A stretch of 64,000 nucleotides of DNA. Source: Salinivirgaceae bacterium. GTDB taxonomy: Bacteria > Bacteroidota > Bacteroidia > Bacteroidales > SZUA-534. Positions 17,177 to 26,649 of the stretch are shown piece after piece (the first letter of the stretch is position 1; each line of letters starts with the position of its first letter). A program made the translations under genes and the position numbers. The notes under the pieces were generated by a model. It searched no databases and was not told the DNA's origin. It worked only from the letters and a program-made list of their open reading frames with translations. The stretch lies in NCBI GenBank assembly GCA_016284875.1, contig JAEEPS010000007.1, positions 1-64,000 on the forward strand. The letters are read 5' to 3'.

Positions 17177-18553
17177 TTAATATACTTTTGATGCAGCGCC
17201 TGTTTCATCAGGACCCATATATGTTCTTACACAACGGAAACCTATATAAGATTTTGCTGAATCCTGATATTCATAGGTTCTTGTTCCGTTTTGCAGATAA
17301 TATGCAATGTCTTTCCATGAACCACCGCGGATAACTTTTCTTTTCATTACCGGAAGGTCATCGGGGAGAGCGTTGTACTTGTAGTCAGGACTCAGGTCGT
17401 GGGTGAATGTGTAAGCGCTTTCATCGAAAGCCGAACTTGTCCATTCAGCCACATTACCAGCCATATCATACAAGCCAAAATCATTAGCCTCATAGATGGC
17501 AACCTCAACAGTATAGAATCCACCATCGTCCAAATAATCACCACGCAAAGGTTTGAAGTTAGCAAGGAAGCAACCCTTGTCGTTACGAGTGTAAGGACCG
17601 CCCCAAGGATAAACAGCCAAATCGTTGCCGCCACGAGCAGCATACTCCCATTCTGTCTCCATAGGCAATCTATATTCTTGCTCAAAGGCCTGTCCTTGGC
17701 TTGCCAAGTAATTATTCAACAATTGTGTTCTCCAGATGCTGAATGCTGTAGCCTGTTTCCAAGTAACACCAACAACCGGATAATTGTCGTATTGCGGTGC
17801 CCAGAAATACATGTTGGTCATAGGCTCGTTGTAAGAGTACGAGAAATCACCAACCCAGCATAATGTATCAGGGTAAACATTTACATTATCATGCATAATA
17901 AATGTCGAACGGTCTTTGATTGGAATGCGTTTTCCTTCCAAATTGTAGATCTCGCCATCATATTGTCCCGTCTTATAGTTGTAGTGACGACGGTTTTCGT
18001 TTTCGAAAGTGAACTTTTGGGCGGCTTGTTTGTAGTCGATCCAAAAATAGTCATAATTCAACTTACGGGTATCTATGTCACGACGACGATAGAAACGCTC
18101 ATGCTCTGGATAATACAAATCCTCAAGTATTGTTTTTTCCTCCTCACCTGACCAGTTGATTGGCTCTTCCCAATTGATAAACGGAGGATCGATAGGCTCA
18201 CCATACTCATCTTCAGAAATAAAGTATGCATCGATTTGCTCACCTAACAATCTGTAAGCCAATGAATCTCTAACCCAAAAAACGAACTGTCTATACTCGT
18301 TGTTGGTTATTTCGGTCTCGTCCATCCAGAATGCTGCTACTGAAACGGTCTTGGACTGTGCCGTTGTTGCCCAAGGAACATCTTGGTCGCTTGGTCCCAT
18401 ACGAAAACTACCTTTTGGCACTAAAACCATACCAAACGGAGGCGAAGTATAACTTGGCGTCCTATCTTGAACACCAATCAACTCGCCATTGCCACCAGAG
18501 GAACATCCTGCAAGTATGAGTAATACTGCACTCACATAAGCTAATTTTTTCAT
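17177..18553 (-). CDS. gldK: Type IX secretion lipoprotein GldK/PorK
   Basis: GldK is an outer-membrane lipoprotein that forms a periplasmic ring with GldN. The 458 residues start with a lipoprotein signal (LLILAGCSSGG, lipid-anchored Cys near 16). The rest is a formylglycine-generating-enzyme/SUMF1 fold: GMVLVPKGSFRMGP, then FWMDETEITNNEYRQFV, RLPMETEWEYAARGG, GNVAEWTSSAF and VIRGGSWKD. GldK is not known to act as such an enzyme; the fold is structural. It lies 51 bp upstream of gldL. Confidence 0.95.
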   Translation of the reverse strand: MKKLAYVSAVLLILAGCSSGGNGELIGVQDRTPSYTSPPFGMVLVPKGSFRMGPSDQDVPWATTAQSKTVSVAAFWMDETEITNNEYRQFVFWVRDSLAYRLLGEQIDAYFISEDEYGEPIDPPFINWEEPINWSGEEEKTILEDLYYPEHERFYRRRDIDTRKLNYDYFWIDYKQAAQKFTFENENRRHYNYKTGQYDGEIYNLEGKRIPIKDRSTFIMHDNVNVYPDTLCWVGDFSYSYNEPMTNMYFWAPQYDNYPVVGVTWKQATAFSIWRTQLLNNYLASQGQAFEQEYRLPMETEWEYAARGGNDLAVYPWGGPYTRNDKGCFLANFKPLRGDYLDDGGFYTVEVAIYEANDFGLYDMAGNVAEWTSSAFDESAYTFTHDLSPDYKYNALPDDLPVMKRKVIRGGSWKDIAYYLQNGTRTYEYQDSAKSYIGFRCVRTYMGPDETGAASKVY

Positions 18554-18615
18554 ACTCCAACTATATTTGTTTTCACACTCTAAAAATCACAAAAAAAATA
18601 AAAATTCCAAAATTT

Positions 18616-19569
18616 TTATAAGAACCTTACACTCTTGTATTTCCTATTGTCTTTGTCTTTGCTCAAATTAAATGAATAACCAAGCATAAACTCTAACGAA
18701 CCGGAACTATAGTTTATTATACTACTCGTTGATAAATCATACGACACTGCAACTTCAATGCCAGATGGCAGCGAAATACCCGCCAAAAATACAACAGCAT
18801 CGATTGGTTTGTATGCTACACCGCCGTAAAATTTCTCGTTGTACGTCAAAATTCCTGTCAGCGAGAAGGTTGTGGTAGCGAAATCGGTTGCAATAAAAAG
18901 GTTCGGTTTGAGGGTGAACAATGGGTTAGTCAATTGATATTCGTAACCCGCTCCCACAAACAGTTGCCTTGCAAAGTACGACGATTTCACTTCTTCGCCT
19001 GCCGCTGTCGATGTATATTTGATTTGCGACTGCAACAAGTTGCGCATCGAACAACTCAAATACACATTTTCGGAACTATAATAGAATCCGAGATTCATGT
19101 CAAAGAACATAGGCTTGTCTTCAGTGTTCTGCGGCACCCAGGGGTCATTTGCACCACCATCGGGGAAGATCCATGAGCCCTTGAACGACTGGTTTGTCAT
19201 GCTCAAGCCTGCGCCAAAACCAACTTCACCTTGCAACATTTGACGTCTATATGCATACGAAAAATTCAAACCAATGTTTTGAAAATTTCCGATTTCGTCA
19301 TTCAAAATCGTCAAACCTGCGCCATTCCTTATGCCAAACAACTTAAAAGGGGCGTCGATACTGAAGGTCTGAGTCTGGGGTGCACCCTCAAAACCCATCC
19401 ACTGGTTCCGCACCAGCCCCCTTGCTTCTATCTCATTGCCGTCGCCCGCGTAGCCTGGGTTGTAGTACATATAATTGAACATGCTCAGGCTGGAAAAGTT
19501 CTCTGTTTGACCGCTCGCAACCGAAGCAAGTGTTACCAATACTATCGTCAATAGACGTCGACAATTCAT
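18616..19569 (-). CDS. porP: PorP/SprF-family outer-membrane protein
   Basis: PorP/SprF proteins are outer-membrane barrels tied to type IX secretion and to anchoring of cargo at the cell surface. The start at 19569 (MNCRRLLTIVLVTLASVASG) gives 317 residues and a clean signal peptide; the 18-codon extension upstream was rejected. The family signature follows: SMFNYMYYNPGYAGDGNEIE, VRNQWMGFEGAPQTQTFSID, and the C-terminal EFMLGYSFNL. It is the first gene of the operon, as in Porphyromonas porPKLMN. Confidence 0.92.
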   Translation of the reverse strand: MNCRRLLTIVLVTLASVASGQTENFSSLSMFNYMYYNPGYAGDGNEIEARGLVRNQWMGFEGAPQTQTFSIDAPFKLFGIRNGAGLTILNDEIGNFQNIGLNFSYAYRRQMLQGEVGFGAGLSMTNQSFKGSWIFPDGGANDPWVPQNTEDKPMFFDMNLGFYYSSENVYLSCSMRNLLQSQIKYTSTAAGEEVKSSYFARQLFVGAGYEYQLTNPLFTLKPNLFIATDFATTTFSLTGILTYNEKFYGGVAYKPIDAVVFLAGISLPSGIEVAVSYDLSTSSIINYSSGSLEFMLGYSFNLSKDKDNRKYKSVRFL

Positions 19570-19675
19570 ATATTCATTCACTACTCTGTAGAATGGCGTT
19601 AAAAATAAATAAAAAATCCACAAACAATAATTGCAATTAACAATTTGCTGTTAATATTTACACTAACGCCCTTTT

Positions 19676-20827
19676 TCATATGCCGTATCGCCTGAAAGCG
19701 TTTTTTAATCGTTCAGGTATTTCGTTATTAACCAATGCTATATAATCAGACTTCGAGCAAGAGACCACTGCGCCCGCCATTCCGTTTTTTTGAGACAATT
19801 CCATCCAAAAACGGTCGTTTTTCGGGTTTTGATAGAAGACAATGTCGGTATTTAGCGAGTCGAGTTTGACAAAAATCTTCTTGTAGCGGTCGAAATTGCA
19901 CGCTGGATAGTCGTTTTCGCGCTGCGACACACCATATATATAATGCCAAATTATCTGCGCGGTCAGGTGTGCCGACATCTCCATCGGTGTGTTCCGCGAA
20001 ACGAGTTCGAAAATGCCGAACGCTTTCGAGCGGTCGCTGACACCTGCGAAATTGGCCAACTGACAGGCTTCCTCGGTGTATAGGCCGTTCGGACTCGGCT
20101 GGTGAGCCGCTGGCATATCGGCCTGACGGACAGATGCAGCATCGAACGAGACAAAATCGCAATCACGCAAAACCGGCTCTAAACTGTTGATATTCTGACG
20201 AACAGTGCCTAACCGATACTTGTCGACACCATATTCATCGAGCAAATCTGATTGGCTCTGCGATGTGAAATAGACCTGACTGCCGATGACATCGCACTTC
20301 ACGCTGCTGGTATATTTCCGCAGAATATCAAGAAGATATGATCGCGAAGTGGCATTCAGGCTGTCGGCGATGTCGAAACACGAATCGATGAGCCCGATTT
20401 CAATCTTGCCCTTGGCGCGCCAAAGCCCCTCGACTATCGGCAGAGTCAAATCGTGAGAGCCACCTATATATATAGGTATAACCCCGCCGCTGACGAGCGA
20501 CTCGGTTATGTAACTGACGGCTGAATAGGTGTCGGCTGCGCTGTTGCCCAAAATCAGGTTGCCGAAGTCGGTGATTTTCAGGTTGTTGAAGGCCGCCAAC
20601 TGATAGAGCCAATAGCGCACATTGTCGGCTTTGGCAGCGTACGGCATTGGATAGGCGTTGCGCGTCTCGTCGATGCCGATGATTGCAACTTGCACGTCGA
20701 CAGACTTTTGCAAGTCGGGCTCGCTGTAAAGTTGGCTGCCCAAAAAACCTTCCAACGTGCTGAACTGCTTCAGATTGTCAGGTCGGCGGGTGTCGAAATA
20801 CTGCGCTATGTCGCTTTCGAGAATCAT
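19676..20827 (-). CDS. Arginase/formimidoylglutamase-fold protein with altered metal ligands
   Basis: 383 residues of the ureohydrolase fold, with the three landmark blocks degenerate. YIGGSHDLTLP stands where arginases have GGDHS. LIDSCFDIAD stands for DAHxDxR. FVSFDAASVRQADMPA stands for SFDxDxxDPxxxP. Several manganese ligands are therefore missing and classic hydrolase activity is doubtful. Such genes are often annotated formimidoylglutamase in Bacteroidota, but no histidine-degradation genes are here. Its ATG overlaps the topA stop (ATGA), and the type IX operon follows 107 bp later. Confidence 0.75.
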   Translation of the reverse strand: MILESDIAQYFDTRRPDNLKQFSTLEGFLGSQLYSEPDLQKSVDVQVAIIGIDETRNAYPMPYAAKADNVRYWLYQLAAFNNLKITDFGNLILGNSAADTYSAVSYITESLVSGGVIPIYIGGSHDLTLPIVEGLWRAKGKIEIGLIDSCFDIADSLNATSRSYLLDILRKYTSSVKCDVIGSQVYFTSQSQSDLLDEYGVDKYRLGTVRQNINSLEPVLRDCDFVSFDAASVRQADMPAAHQPSPNGLYTEEACQLANFAGVSDRSKAFGIFELVSRNTPMEMSAHLTAQIIWHYIYGVSQRENDYPACNFDRYKKIFVKLDSLNTDIVFYQNPKNDRFWMELSQKNGMAGAVVSCSKSDYIALVNNEIPERLKNAFRRYGI

Positions 20828-23157
20828 TTCGTTTTTTTGGTGACGCGCTTTTTGGCAGGCTTGTCGACACTATTCTTGATAATTTCCTCACAATCAGCCA
20901 CCGTCAATGCTTTGGCGTCGGTGCCTTTGGCAATGCGGTAGTTCTTGCCGTCGAAAGCGATGTACGGACCATAGAATCCGTTAAGTACCTGAATCTGACC
21001 GTCTTTGCCTTCGAAAATGTTAATCACCTTGTTCTTTTCGGCTTCGCGTTTCTCGTTGATGAGTTCGATGGCGCGATCGAGCGTAACGGTGTACGGGTCG
21101 TCAACATTGCGCTTGAGCGAGTAGAACGAGTTGTTGTGGCGCACGTACGGACCGAAACGGCCAATGGCCACGGTGACTGTTTTGCCTTCATACTCACCAA
21201 TTTGGCGCGGCAGTTTGAACAAGTCGAGCACTTCCTCGAGAGTGATGGTCTCGATGTGCTGGTCGCGGCGAAGAGATGCAAACTGCGGCTTCTCGTCGTT
21301 CTCACCGTCGCCAATCTGCGCCATCGGGCCGTAGCGTCCAATCTTGACAATCACTGGTTTGCCGCTTTCGGGATGAACACCCAAAACGCGCTCACCGTTT
21401 TTGCGCCCCGTAACCTCGAGTGCGCGGTTTATAGTGTCGTGGAACGGATGATAGAATTCGTCTATCATTTTGTACCACACCATTTTACCTTCTGCAATAT
21501 CATCGAATTCCTTCTCAACTTCGGCGGTGAAATTGTAGTCCAAAATCGACGGGAAGCACTCAACCAAATAATCGTTGACAATCATACCAATGTCGGTTGG
21601 GAAGAGTTTGCCCTTCTCAACGCCGTAGTTTTCAGTCTTGATTTCGGCTTTGATTTTGTCCGCTTTCAGCGTCAGCACCTCGTATTTGCGCTCCGTGCCT
21701 GGGCGGTCTTCCTTAACCACATACTCGCGGTTCTGGATTGTGGAAATGGTTGGTGCATAGGTAGATGGACGGCCAATGCCCAACTCTTCCAACTTGCGCA
21801 CCAAAGTGGCCTCGGTGTAGCGCGGCTGGTGCTGCGAGAAACGCTGGCTGGCTGTTATGTTGTTGTAATCGAGCGCCTGTCCGACCGCAAGTTTCGGCAG
21901 GATGGCTTTTCCCTGCTCGTCGTCCTCGTCGTCGGTCGATTCGATGTAAACCTTCAGGAATCCGTCGAACTTGATGACTTCGCCTTGAGCGACAAACTGA
22001 TGTTTCGAATTGGAAATGTTTAAGTTAATGGTTGTGCGCTCCATTTCGGCATCGGCCATAAGCGACGCGATGGTGCGTTTCCAAATGAGTTCGTAAAGTT
22101 TCTTCTCGTTGGCGTTGCCTGTGATTGTCGACTTGTCGAGATAAGTCGGGCGAATGGCCTCGTGAGCCTCCTGCGCGCCCTTGGTCTGCGTTTTGTAATG
22201 GCGAACTTTCAGATATTCAGCGCCAAACTGCTCGGTAATCTCTTTCGATGCCGCACTAATGGCCGCATCCGACAGGTTGACAGAGTCGGTACGCATATAG
22301 GTGATTTTTCCTGCCTCGTACAGGCGCTGCGCGAGCGACATTGTCTGCGAAACCGAAAAACCGAACTTGCGGCTGGCCTCTTGCTGCAGCGTCGAAGTGG
22401 TGAACGGCGGCGCTGGTGTGCGTTTGGCGGGTTTCTGGGTAATATCGGCAACGCTGAAAGATGCTGATTTGCAAGCGTCAAGGAATTTCTCGGTTTCCGA
22501 TTTGTTGGCGAACTTATGGTTGAGTTCGGCTTTCAGGTCGGTGGCAAGTTTGAGCGTCGGGTGGTTGAACTGGCCCAAAACGCGGAACGACGATTCGGGC
22601 TTGAAGTCCATAATCTCACGCTCTCGCTCAACAATCAAGCGGACCGCAACCGACTGCACACGGCCTGCCGACAGCGACGGTTTGACCTTCTTCCAAAGTA
22701 CGGGCGACAACTCGAAGCCGACCAAACGGTCGAGCACGCGGCGCGCCTGCTGGGCGTTGACAAGATTGATGTCGATGCCGCGCGGATTCTCAATAGCATT
22801 CAAGATGGCCGTTTTGGTAATCTCGTGAAAGACAATTCGTTTGGTGGTCTTGTCTTTCAGTCCCAAAACTTCGAACAAGTGCCACGCAATGGCTTCTCCC
22901 TCACGGTCTTCATCGGACGCGAGCCATACGGTTTCAGCGTCTTTGGCGGCTTTCTTCAGGTCGGCCACAAGTTTTTTCTTGTCGGGCGAAATTTCGTACT
23001 CTGGTTTGTATTGGTGTTCGATGTCAATTCCGAAGCCCTTTTTGGCCAAATCGCGGATGTGTCCGTAACTCGAAGTGACCATATAATCTTTGCCCAAAAA
23101 CTTTTCAATAGTCTTGGCCTTGGCTGGTGACTCGACAATTACAAGGTTCTTTTGCAT
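20824..23157 (-). CDS. topA: DNA topoisomerase I (type IA)
   Basis: TopA relaxes negatively supercoiled DNA through a transient 5'-phosphotyrosine link. The start at 23157 (MQKNLVIVESPAKAKTIEKF) gives 777 residues; a strong AAGGAGA lies 7 bp upstream, so the 21-codon extension was rejected. It shows the TOPRIM domain (VESPAKAKTIEKFLG, SDEDREGEAIAWHLF), the active-site Tyr in GKITYMRTDSVNLS, and three C-terminal GRYGP/GRFGP/GFYGP repeats, which replace the zinc ribbons of E. coli TopA. A Lys-rich tail (KPAKKRVTKKTK) ends it. It is translationally coupled to the next gene. Confidence 0.97.
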   Translation of the reverse strand: MQKNLVIVESPAKAKTIEKFLGKDYMVTSSYGHIRDLAKKGFGIDIEHQYKPEYEISPDKKKLVADLKKAAKDAETVWLASDEDREGEAIAWHLFEVLGLKDKTTKRIVFHEITKTAILNAIENPRGIDINLVNAQQARRVLDRLVGFELSPVLWKKVKPSLSAGRVQSVAVRLIVEREREIMDFKPESSFRVLGQFNHPTLKLATDLKAELNHKFANKSETEKFLDACKSASFSVADITQKPAKRTPAPPFTTSTLQQEASRKFGFSVSQTMSLAQRLYEAGKITYMRTDSVNLSDAAISAASKEITEQFGAEYLKVRHYKTQTKGAQEAHEAIRPTYLDKSTITGNANEKKLYELIWKRTIASLMADAEMERTTINLNISNSKHQFVAQGEVIKFDGFLKVYIESTDDEDDEQGKAILPKLAVGQALDYNNITASQRFSQHQPRYTEATLVRKLEELGIGRPSTYAPTISTIQNREYVVKEDRPGTERKYEVLTLKADKIKAEIKTENYGVEKGKLFPTDIGMIVNDYLVECFPSILDYNFTAEVEKEFDDIAEGKMVWYKMIDEFYHPFHDTINRALEVTGRKNGERVLGVHPESGKPVIVKIGRYGPMAQIGDGENDEKPQFASLRRDQHIETITLEEVLDLFKLPRQIGEYEGKTVTVAIGRFGPYVRHNNSFYSLKRNVDDPYTVTLDRAIELINEKREAEKNKVINIFEGKDGQIQVLNGFYGPYIAFDGKNYRIAKGTDAKALTVADCEEIIKNSVDKPAKKRVTKKTK

Positions 23158-23361
23158 TAGAAATCTCCTTATGGTTTGAAAATCGGCGCAAAGAAAAACA
23201 AAATTTTTAAAGACAAACACTAAAAAGGGCGCTTCGGGCGATTACACCTATAATATATGGTACAAAACGGAAGGTTGAACGGGGGTGAAACATCCGGCAA
23301 AAAGAATTTTATTGCTATTTCAGTTTTTTTTCTCAAATTGCTGATTAAAAATTGAATTGTA

Positions 23362-24417
23362 ATGAAAGCATTTGTTTCGGCAGTTGCCCTTGCGGCACTT
23401 TTCATGGTGGCCTGCCAACCCGTCAATACACCAAGAAGCGAAAAATCAGGCGGTACGCTGCATGTCAATATCAGCGACATTCCGCATGTGGTTTTCCCTG
23501 GACAGGTTGATAAACGCAGCGAGCAAATAATTCTGTATCAGGTTTATTCGGGACTTGTAAAATACAATCCGCGCACACTCGAAATCATTCCGTCAGTTGC
23601 AAAATCATACAACATCTCGGCCGACGGACTGACTTATTCTTTTGTGCTCGACAGCCGCGCCAAGTTCCAAGATGACCGCTGCTTCCCGCAGGGGAAAGGC
23701 CGCCACATAACCGCCGCCGACTTCAAATACTCGATTGAGCAGATTTGCCGCAACCGCCTGACTCACGACCGCGGCGTATCGCAACAGGTGAGAAACATTG
23801 AGGGCGCCGATGCCTTTCTACCAACCGCCGCAAAAAGCGACTCGCTGAATATCAGTGGCATAGCGGCTCCGAACGACAGCGTGCTTGTGATTAAACTGAA
23901 AAAGCCCGACGACCTTTTCCTTCACTTTCTGGCTGGCACCAACGCGCTTGTTTTTGCCCGTGAGGCTTTCAACGCATACGGCGTGAACGGCACAGCAGGC
24001 TCTGGCCCATTCCGCATGAAATATCCGAGTATCATCGGGCAGCAGATTGTTCTAACGCGCGTCAGCGATTATTGGGAATCAGAAGATAACGTGCCGCTGC
24101 CCTATCTCGACTCCGTGGTGTTCTCTTTCATCACCTCGCCCAAAAAGGAGATTTATCTGTTCGAAATCGGAAAAGCCAATGTGGTGTTTGATGTGGCAAC
24201 AGCCCAAATCACACCGTTTCTCGAATCGAACATCGAAAAGTTTGAATCCAACCCTCCTGCTTACATCATGTCGAGCACCATTAACCAAAACAACGACAAA
24301 CGGTTCAACTTGCTCACGGCCGATGTTAACGGATTGTATATCAACTCGCAGAACTATTTCGACTTTACTAGGGTTTATTTGAAGATGCCTGAAGCAAAAG
24401 TTACCGCTGCCGAATGA
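23362..24417 (+). CDS. Shortened family-5 (oligopeptide/dipeptide-type) solute-binding lipoprotein
   Basis: 351 residues with a lipoprotein signal (ALAALFMVACQ, Cys near 18). The first ~290 match the N-terminal lobe of ABC-transporter family-5 binding proteins: YQVYSGLVKYNPRTLEIIPS, SYNISADGLTYSFVLDS, AADFKYSIEQICRNRL, and GSGPFRMK. Full-length members have 500 or more residues. Here the chain passes quickly into what looks like the extreme C-terminal segment of that family (VNGLYINSQNYFDFTRVY). The centre, which forms most of the second lobe, seems absent. There is no permease or ATPase nearby. It may be a compact paralogue or an in-frame deletion. Confidence 0.72.
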   Translation: MKAFVSAVALAALFMVACQPVNTPRSEKSGGTLHVNISDIPHVVFPGQVDKRSEQIILYQVYSGLVKYNPRTLEIIPSVAKSYNISADGLTYSFVLDSRAKFQDDRCFPQGKGRHITAADFKYSIEQICRNRLTHDRGVSQQVRNIEGADAFLPTAAKSDSLNISGIAAPNDSVLVIKLKKPDDLFLHFLAGTNALVFAREAFNAYGVNGTAGSGPFRMKYPSIIGQQIVLTRVSDYWESEDNVPLPYLDSVVFSFITSPKKEIYLFEIGKANVVFDVATAQITPFLESNIEKFESNPPAYIMSSTINQNNDKRFNLLTADVNGLYINSQNYFDFTRVYLKMPEAKVTAAE

Positions 24418-24442
24418 CGGCTCATCGTTAACCCCATTGCAA

Positions 24443-24474
24443 AAAAAAGAAGCCCCAAATGAGGCTTCTTTTTT
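24443..24474. terminator. Bidirectional terminator
   Basis: AAGAAGCC and GGCTTCTT form an 8-bp stem (24447-24454 with 24463-24470) that extends through flanking A and T runs to about 12 bp, with an 8-base loop. It lies between two convergent genes and works as a terminator in both directions. Confidence 0.9.
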
Positions 24475-24497
24475 GTATAATCTATTTTGACTGATTA

Positions 24498-25547
24498 TCA
24501 AAGAATCAGCATCGCATCGCCGTAAGGACCGAAGCGGTAGCCTTCCTTCATGGCCACGTTGTACGACTCCATCAGAAGATCGTAACCTGCAAAAGCGGCA
24601 ACCATCATCATCAGAGTGGATTGCGGCAGTTGGAAATTCGAAACCATCGAACTTGCCACGCTGAACTCGTAGGGCGGGAAGATGAACTTGTTGGTCCAGC
24701 CGTCGAACGGTTTCAGGAATCCGTAAGTGGATACCGAACTTTCGAGCGTACGCATCACTGTTGTGCCAATTGCGCAAACCTGATGGCGCCCCTCTTTGGC
24801 TTTGTTGACGGTGTTAGCGGCCTCTTCTGGAATAAGAATCTGCTCCGAATCCATCTTGTGCTTTGTCAGGTCCTCAACATCCACCGAGCGGAAGTTGCCA
24901 AGTCCCACATGCAGTGTGATTTCGGCAAAGTTGATGCCCTTAATCTCGCAACGTTTGAGCAGTTCGCGGCTGAAATGCAGGCCTGCTGTTGGAGCAGCCA
25001 CGGCACCCTCATATTTGGCAAATATGGTCTGATAGCGCTCGGCGTCTTCAGGCTCCACGGGGCGCTTTATCGAGCGCGGAATAGGAGTCTCGCCAAGCGA
25101 GTAAAGTGTCTTTTTGAATTCCTCGTATGGACCGTCGAACAAGAAACGCAATGTGCGGCCGCGCGATGTGGTGTTGTCGATAACCTCCGCCACAAGCGAG
25201 TCGTCCTCGCCAAAATAGAGTTTGTTGCCGATACGGATTTTACGTGCAGGGTCAACCAGCACATCCCACAAACGCTGGTCGTGGTTCAACTCACGGAGCA
25301 GGAACACCTCGATTTTCGCACCCGTTTTCTCCTTGTTTCCATAAAGACGCGCAGGGAACACCTTCGTGTTGTTGAACACAAAAACATCCTTGTCGTCGAA
25401 ATAGTTGATTATCTCCTTAAAAATCTTGTGTTCAAACTGCCCTGTCTTGCGATTGACAACCAGCAGACGCGCCTCGTCACGATTCTCTGTCGGATAAAGC
25501 GCAATACGGTCTTCAGGCAGATCGTAGTTAAATTGTGAAAGTTTCAT
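24498..25547 (-). CDS. queA: S-adenosylmethionine:tRNA ribosyltransferase-isomerase
   Basis: QueA transfers and isomerises the ribosyl group of SAM onto 7-aminomethyl-7-deazaguanine in tRNA, forming epoxyqueuosine. The 349 residues show family blocks: [72 protein letters not shown] and [16 protein letters not shown]. Length is typical. It lies 20 bp after truB. Other queuosine genes are not in the window. Confidence 0.97.
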   Translation of the reverse strand: MKLSQFNYDLPEDRIALYPTENRDEARLLVVNRKTGQFEHKIFKEIINYFDDKDVFVFNNTKVFPARLYGNKEKTGAKIEVFLLRELNHDQRLWDVLVDPARKIRIGNKLYFGEDDSLVAEVIDNTTSRGRTLRFLFDGPYEEFKKTLYSLGETPIPRSIKRPVEPEDAERYQTIFAKYEGAVAAPTAGLHFSRELLKRCEIKGINFAEITLHVGLGNFRSVDVEDLTKHKMDSEQILIPEEAANTVNKAKEGRHQVCAIGTTVMRTLESSVSTYGFLKPFDGWTNKFIFPPYEFSVASSMVSNFQLPQSTLMMMVAAFAGYDLLMESYNVAMKEGYRFGPYGDAMLIL

Positions 25548-25567
25548 TAAAAAGTGCTTTATAAAAG

Positions 25568-26338
25568 TTATTTTACGATGTTTTCCTCTACGGGTTTCAT
25601 ATTTCTGATAATTTTTTCAAATTCCAGAATGTCAATTGCATTTTCTATCCTGAAATCGCCGCTCGCCGTTCGGCACAAATCGTGGAGATAAGCCCCCGAT
25701 TCGAGCCGCTGGCCGAAATCGCGAGCCAAAGCGCGGATATAGGTGCCTTTGCTGCATTTTATTCTGACCTTGACCTGCGGCAGACTGCAATCAATAAGTT
25801 CAAGTTCATCGATGGTGATGCGCGACGGCTTCAGTTCAATATCGTGACCTTTGCGCGCCGCCACGTAAGCCCGCTGACCATCTATCTGTTTGGCCGAGAA
25901 CAATGGCGGAATCTGGTCCTGCTCGCCGACGAACGTTTTCAGCACCTCCACCACCTTCTCGCGGGTGATACCTTCGGTGCTATAGGTGCGGTCAATCTCC
26001 GTTTCAAGATCGAACGATGGTGTGGTGGCGCCCAACATGAATGTGGCCACATACTCCTTGCTACTCGCCTGCAAAGCCTCAATCTGCTTGGTCATCCGCC
26101 CTGTGCAAATCACCAGAAGACCCGTTGCCAAAGGGTCGAGCGTGCCAGCATGCCCCACTTTTATCTTCTTCAGATGAAACTGATTCCGCAACAAATAGCG
26201 CACCTTGTTGACAACATCGAACGATGTCCAACGCAACGGCTTGTTTATCAAGACAATCTGCCCTTCCTCATAATCCTGCTGCGTCAGGTTTTGCGAAAGT
26301 GCCGCCACCTGCGGTTTGTTTTCCGAACCTGCGCACAC
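25568..26338 (-). CDS. truB: tRNA pseudouridine(55) synthase
   Basis: TruB makes pseudouridine 55 in the T-loop of tRNAs. The 256 residues contain [19 protein letters not shown], the catalytic block [20 protein letters not shown] (Asp of TLDPLA), [10 protein letters not shown], and the substrate-binding [15 protein letters not shown]. Translation appears to begin at a GTG (26338), 2 bp after the preceding stop; no ATG lies between it and the first conserved block. It is followed by queA at 20 bp. Confidence 0.96.
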   Translation of the reverse strand: MCAGSENKPQVAALSQNLTQQDYEEGQIVLINKPLRWTSFDVVNKVRYLLRNQFHLKKIKVGHAGTLDPLATGLLVICTGRMTKQIEALQASSKEYVATFMLGATTPSFDLETEIDRTYSTEGITREKVVEVLKTFVGEQDQIPPLFSAKQIDGQRAYVAARKGHDIELKPSRITIDELELIDCSLPQVKVRIKCSKGTYIRALARDFGQRLESGAYLHDLCRTASGDFRIENAIDILEFEKIIRNMKPVEENIVK

Positions 26339-26340
26339 TG

Positions 26341-26586
26341 CTATTCTTCGCTTTTAGGTTTGCGCATGATGGCGTAAATCTCAAAGATGAATCCAGCCAG
26401 GACAATCATTGGCGCAATCACAATCCGACGGACGCTGAACATGGCCTCGTTGAACACTTGCGGGTCATCAGAACGACCGCCAGCCATGAGAATGAAGCCG
26501 AAGACTATAATGGCAATTCCTATCCAGACAAACTTGTAATTGTCTGATGGCAAGGCAAATCCTGTCTTTTCTGTCTCGTTACTCAT
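26341..26586 (-). CDS. DUF3098 small membrane protein
   Basis: 81 residues with two membrane helices (about 19-36 and 56-73): FVWIGIAIIVFGFILMAGG, then a short loop with SDDPQVFNEAMFSVRR, then IVIAPMIVLAGFIFEIYAIM. The loop motif and size match DUF3098, a Bacteroidota family found beside ftsX. Function is unknown; its steady position between ftsX and cell-wall or tRNA genes suggests an envelope role. In many relatives uppP follows; here truB follows after 2 bp. Confidence 0.85.
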   Translation of the reverse strand: MSNETEKTGFALPSDNYKFVWIGIAIIVFGFILMAGGRSDDPQVFNEAMFSVRRIVIAPMIVLAGFIFEIYAIMRKPKSEE

Positions 26587-26601
26587 AAATCTTTCATTTG
26601 T

Positions 26602-26620
26602 GGGGATATTGTGAATCCCC
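26602..26620 (-). promoter_or_regulatory. Hairpin just upstream of the DUF3098 start
   Basis: GGGGAT and ATCCCC form a 6-bp stem with a 7-base loop, 16-34 bp upstream of the DUF3098 ATG and 30 bp past the ftsX stop. There is no T-run in either direction. It could be an mRNA processing or stability element, or could modulate translation. Confidence 0.35.
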
Positions 26621-26649
26621 TGATTGATTATCTGTTTATTTCAAATTTT

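Noticed and set aside
21136..22023. 295-codon plus-strand frame opposite topA.
   Set aside because: Antisense to a conserved topA region with intact motifs; no recognisable protein features.
24621..25538. 305-codon plus-strand frame opposite queA.
   Set aside because: It covers almost exactly the queA gene and mirrors its codon bias; Cys/His-rich nonsense composition.
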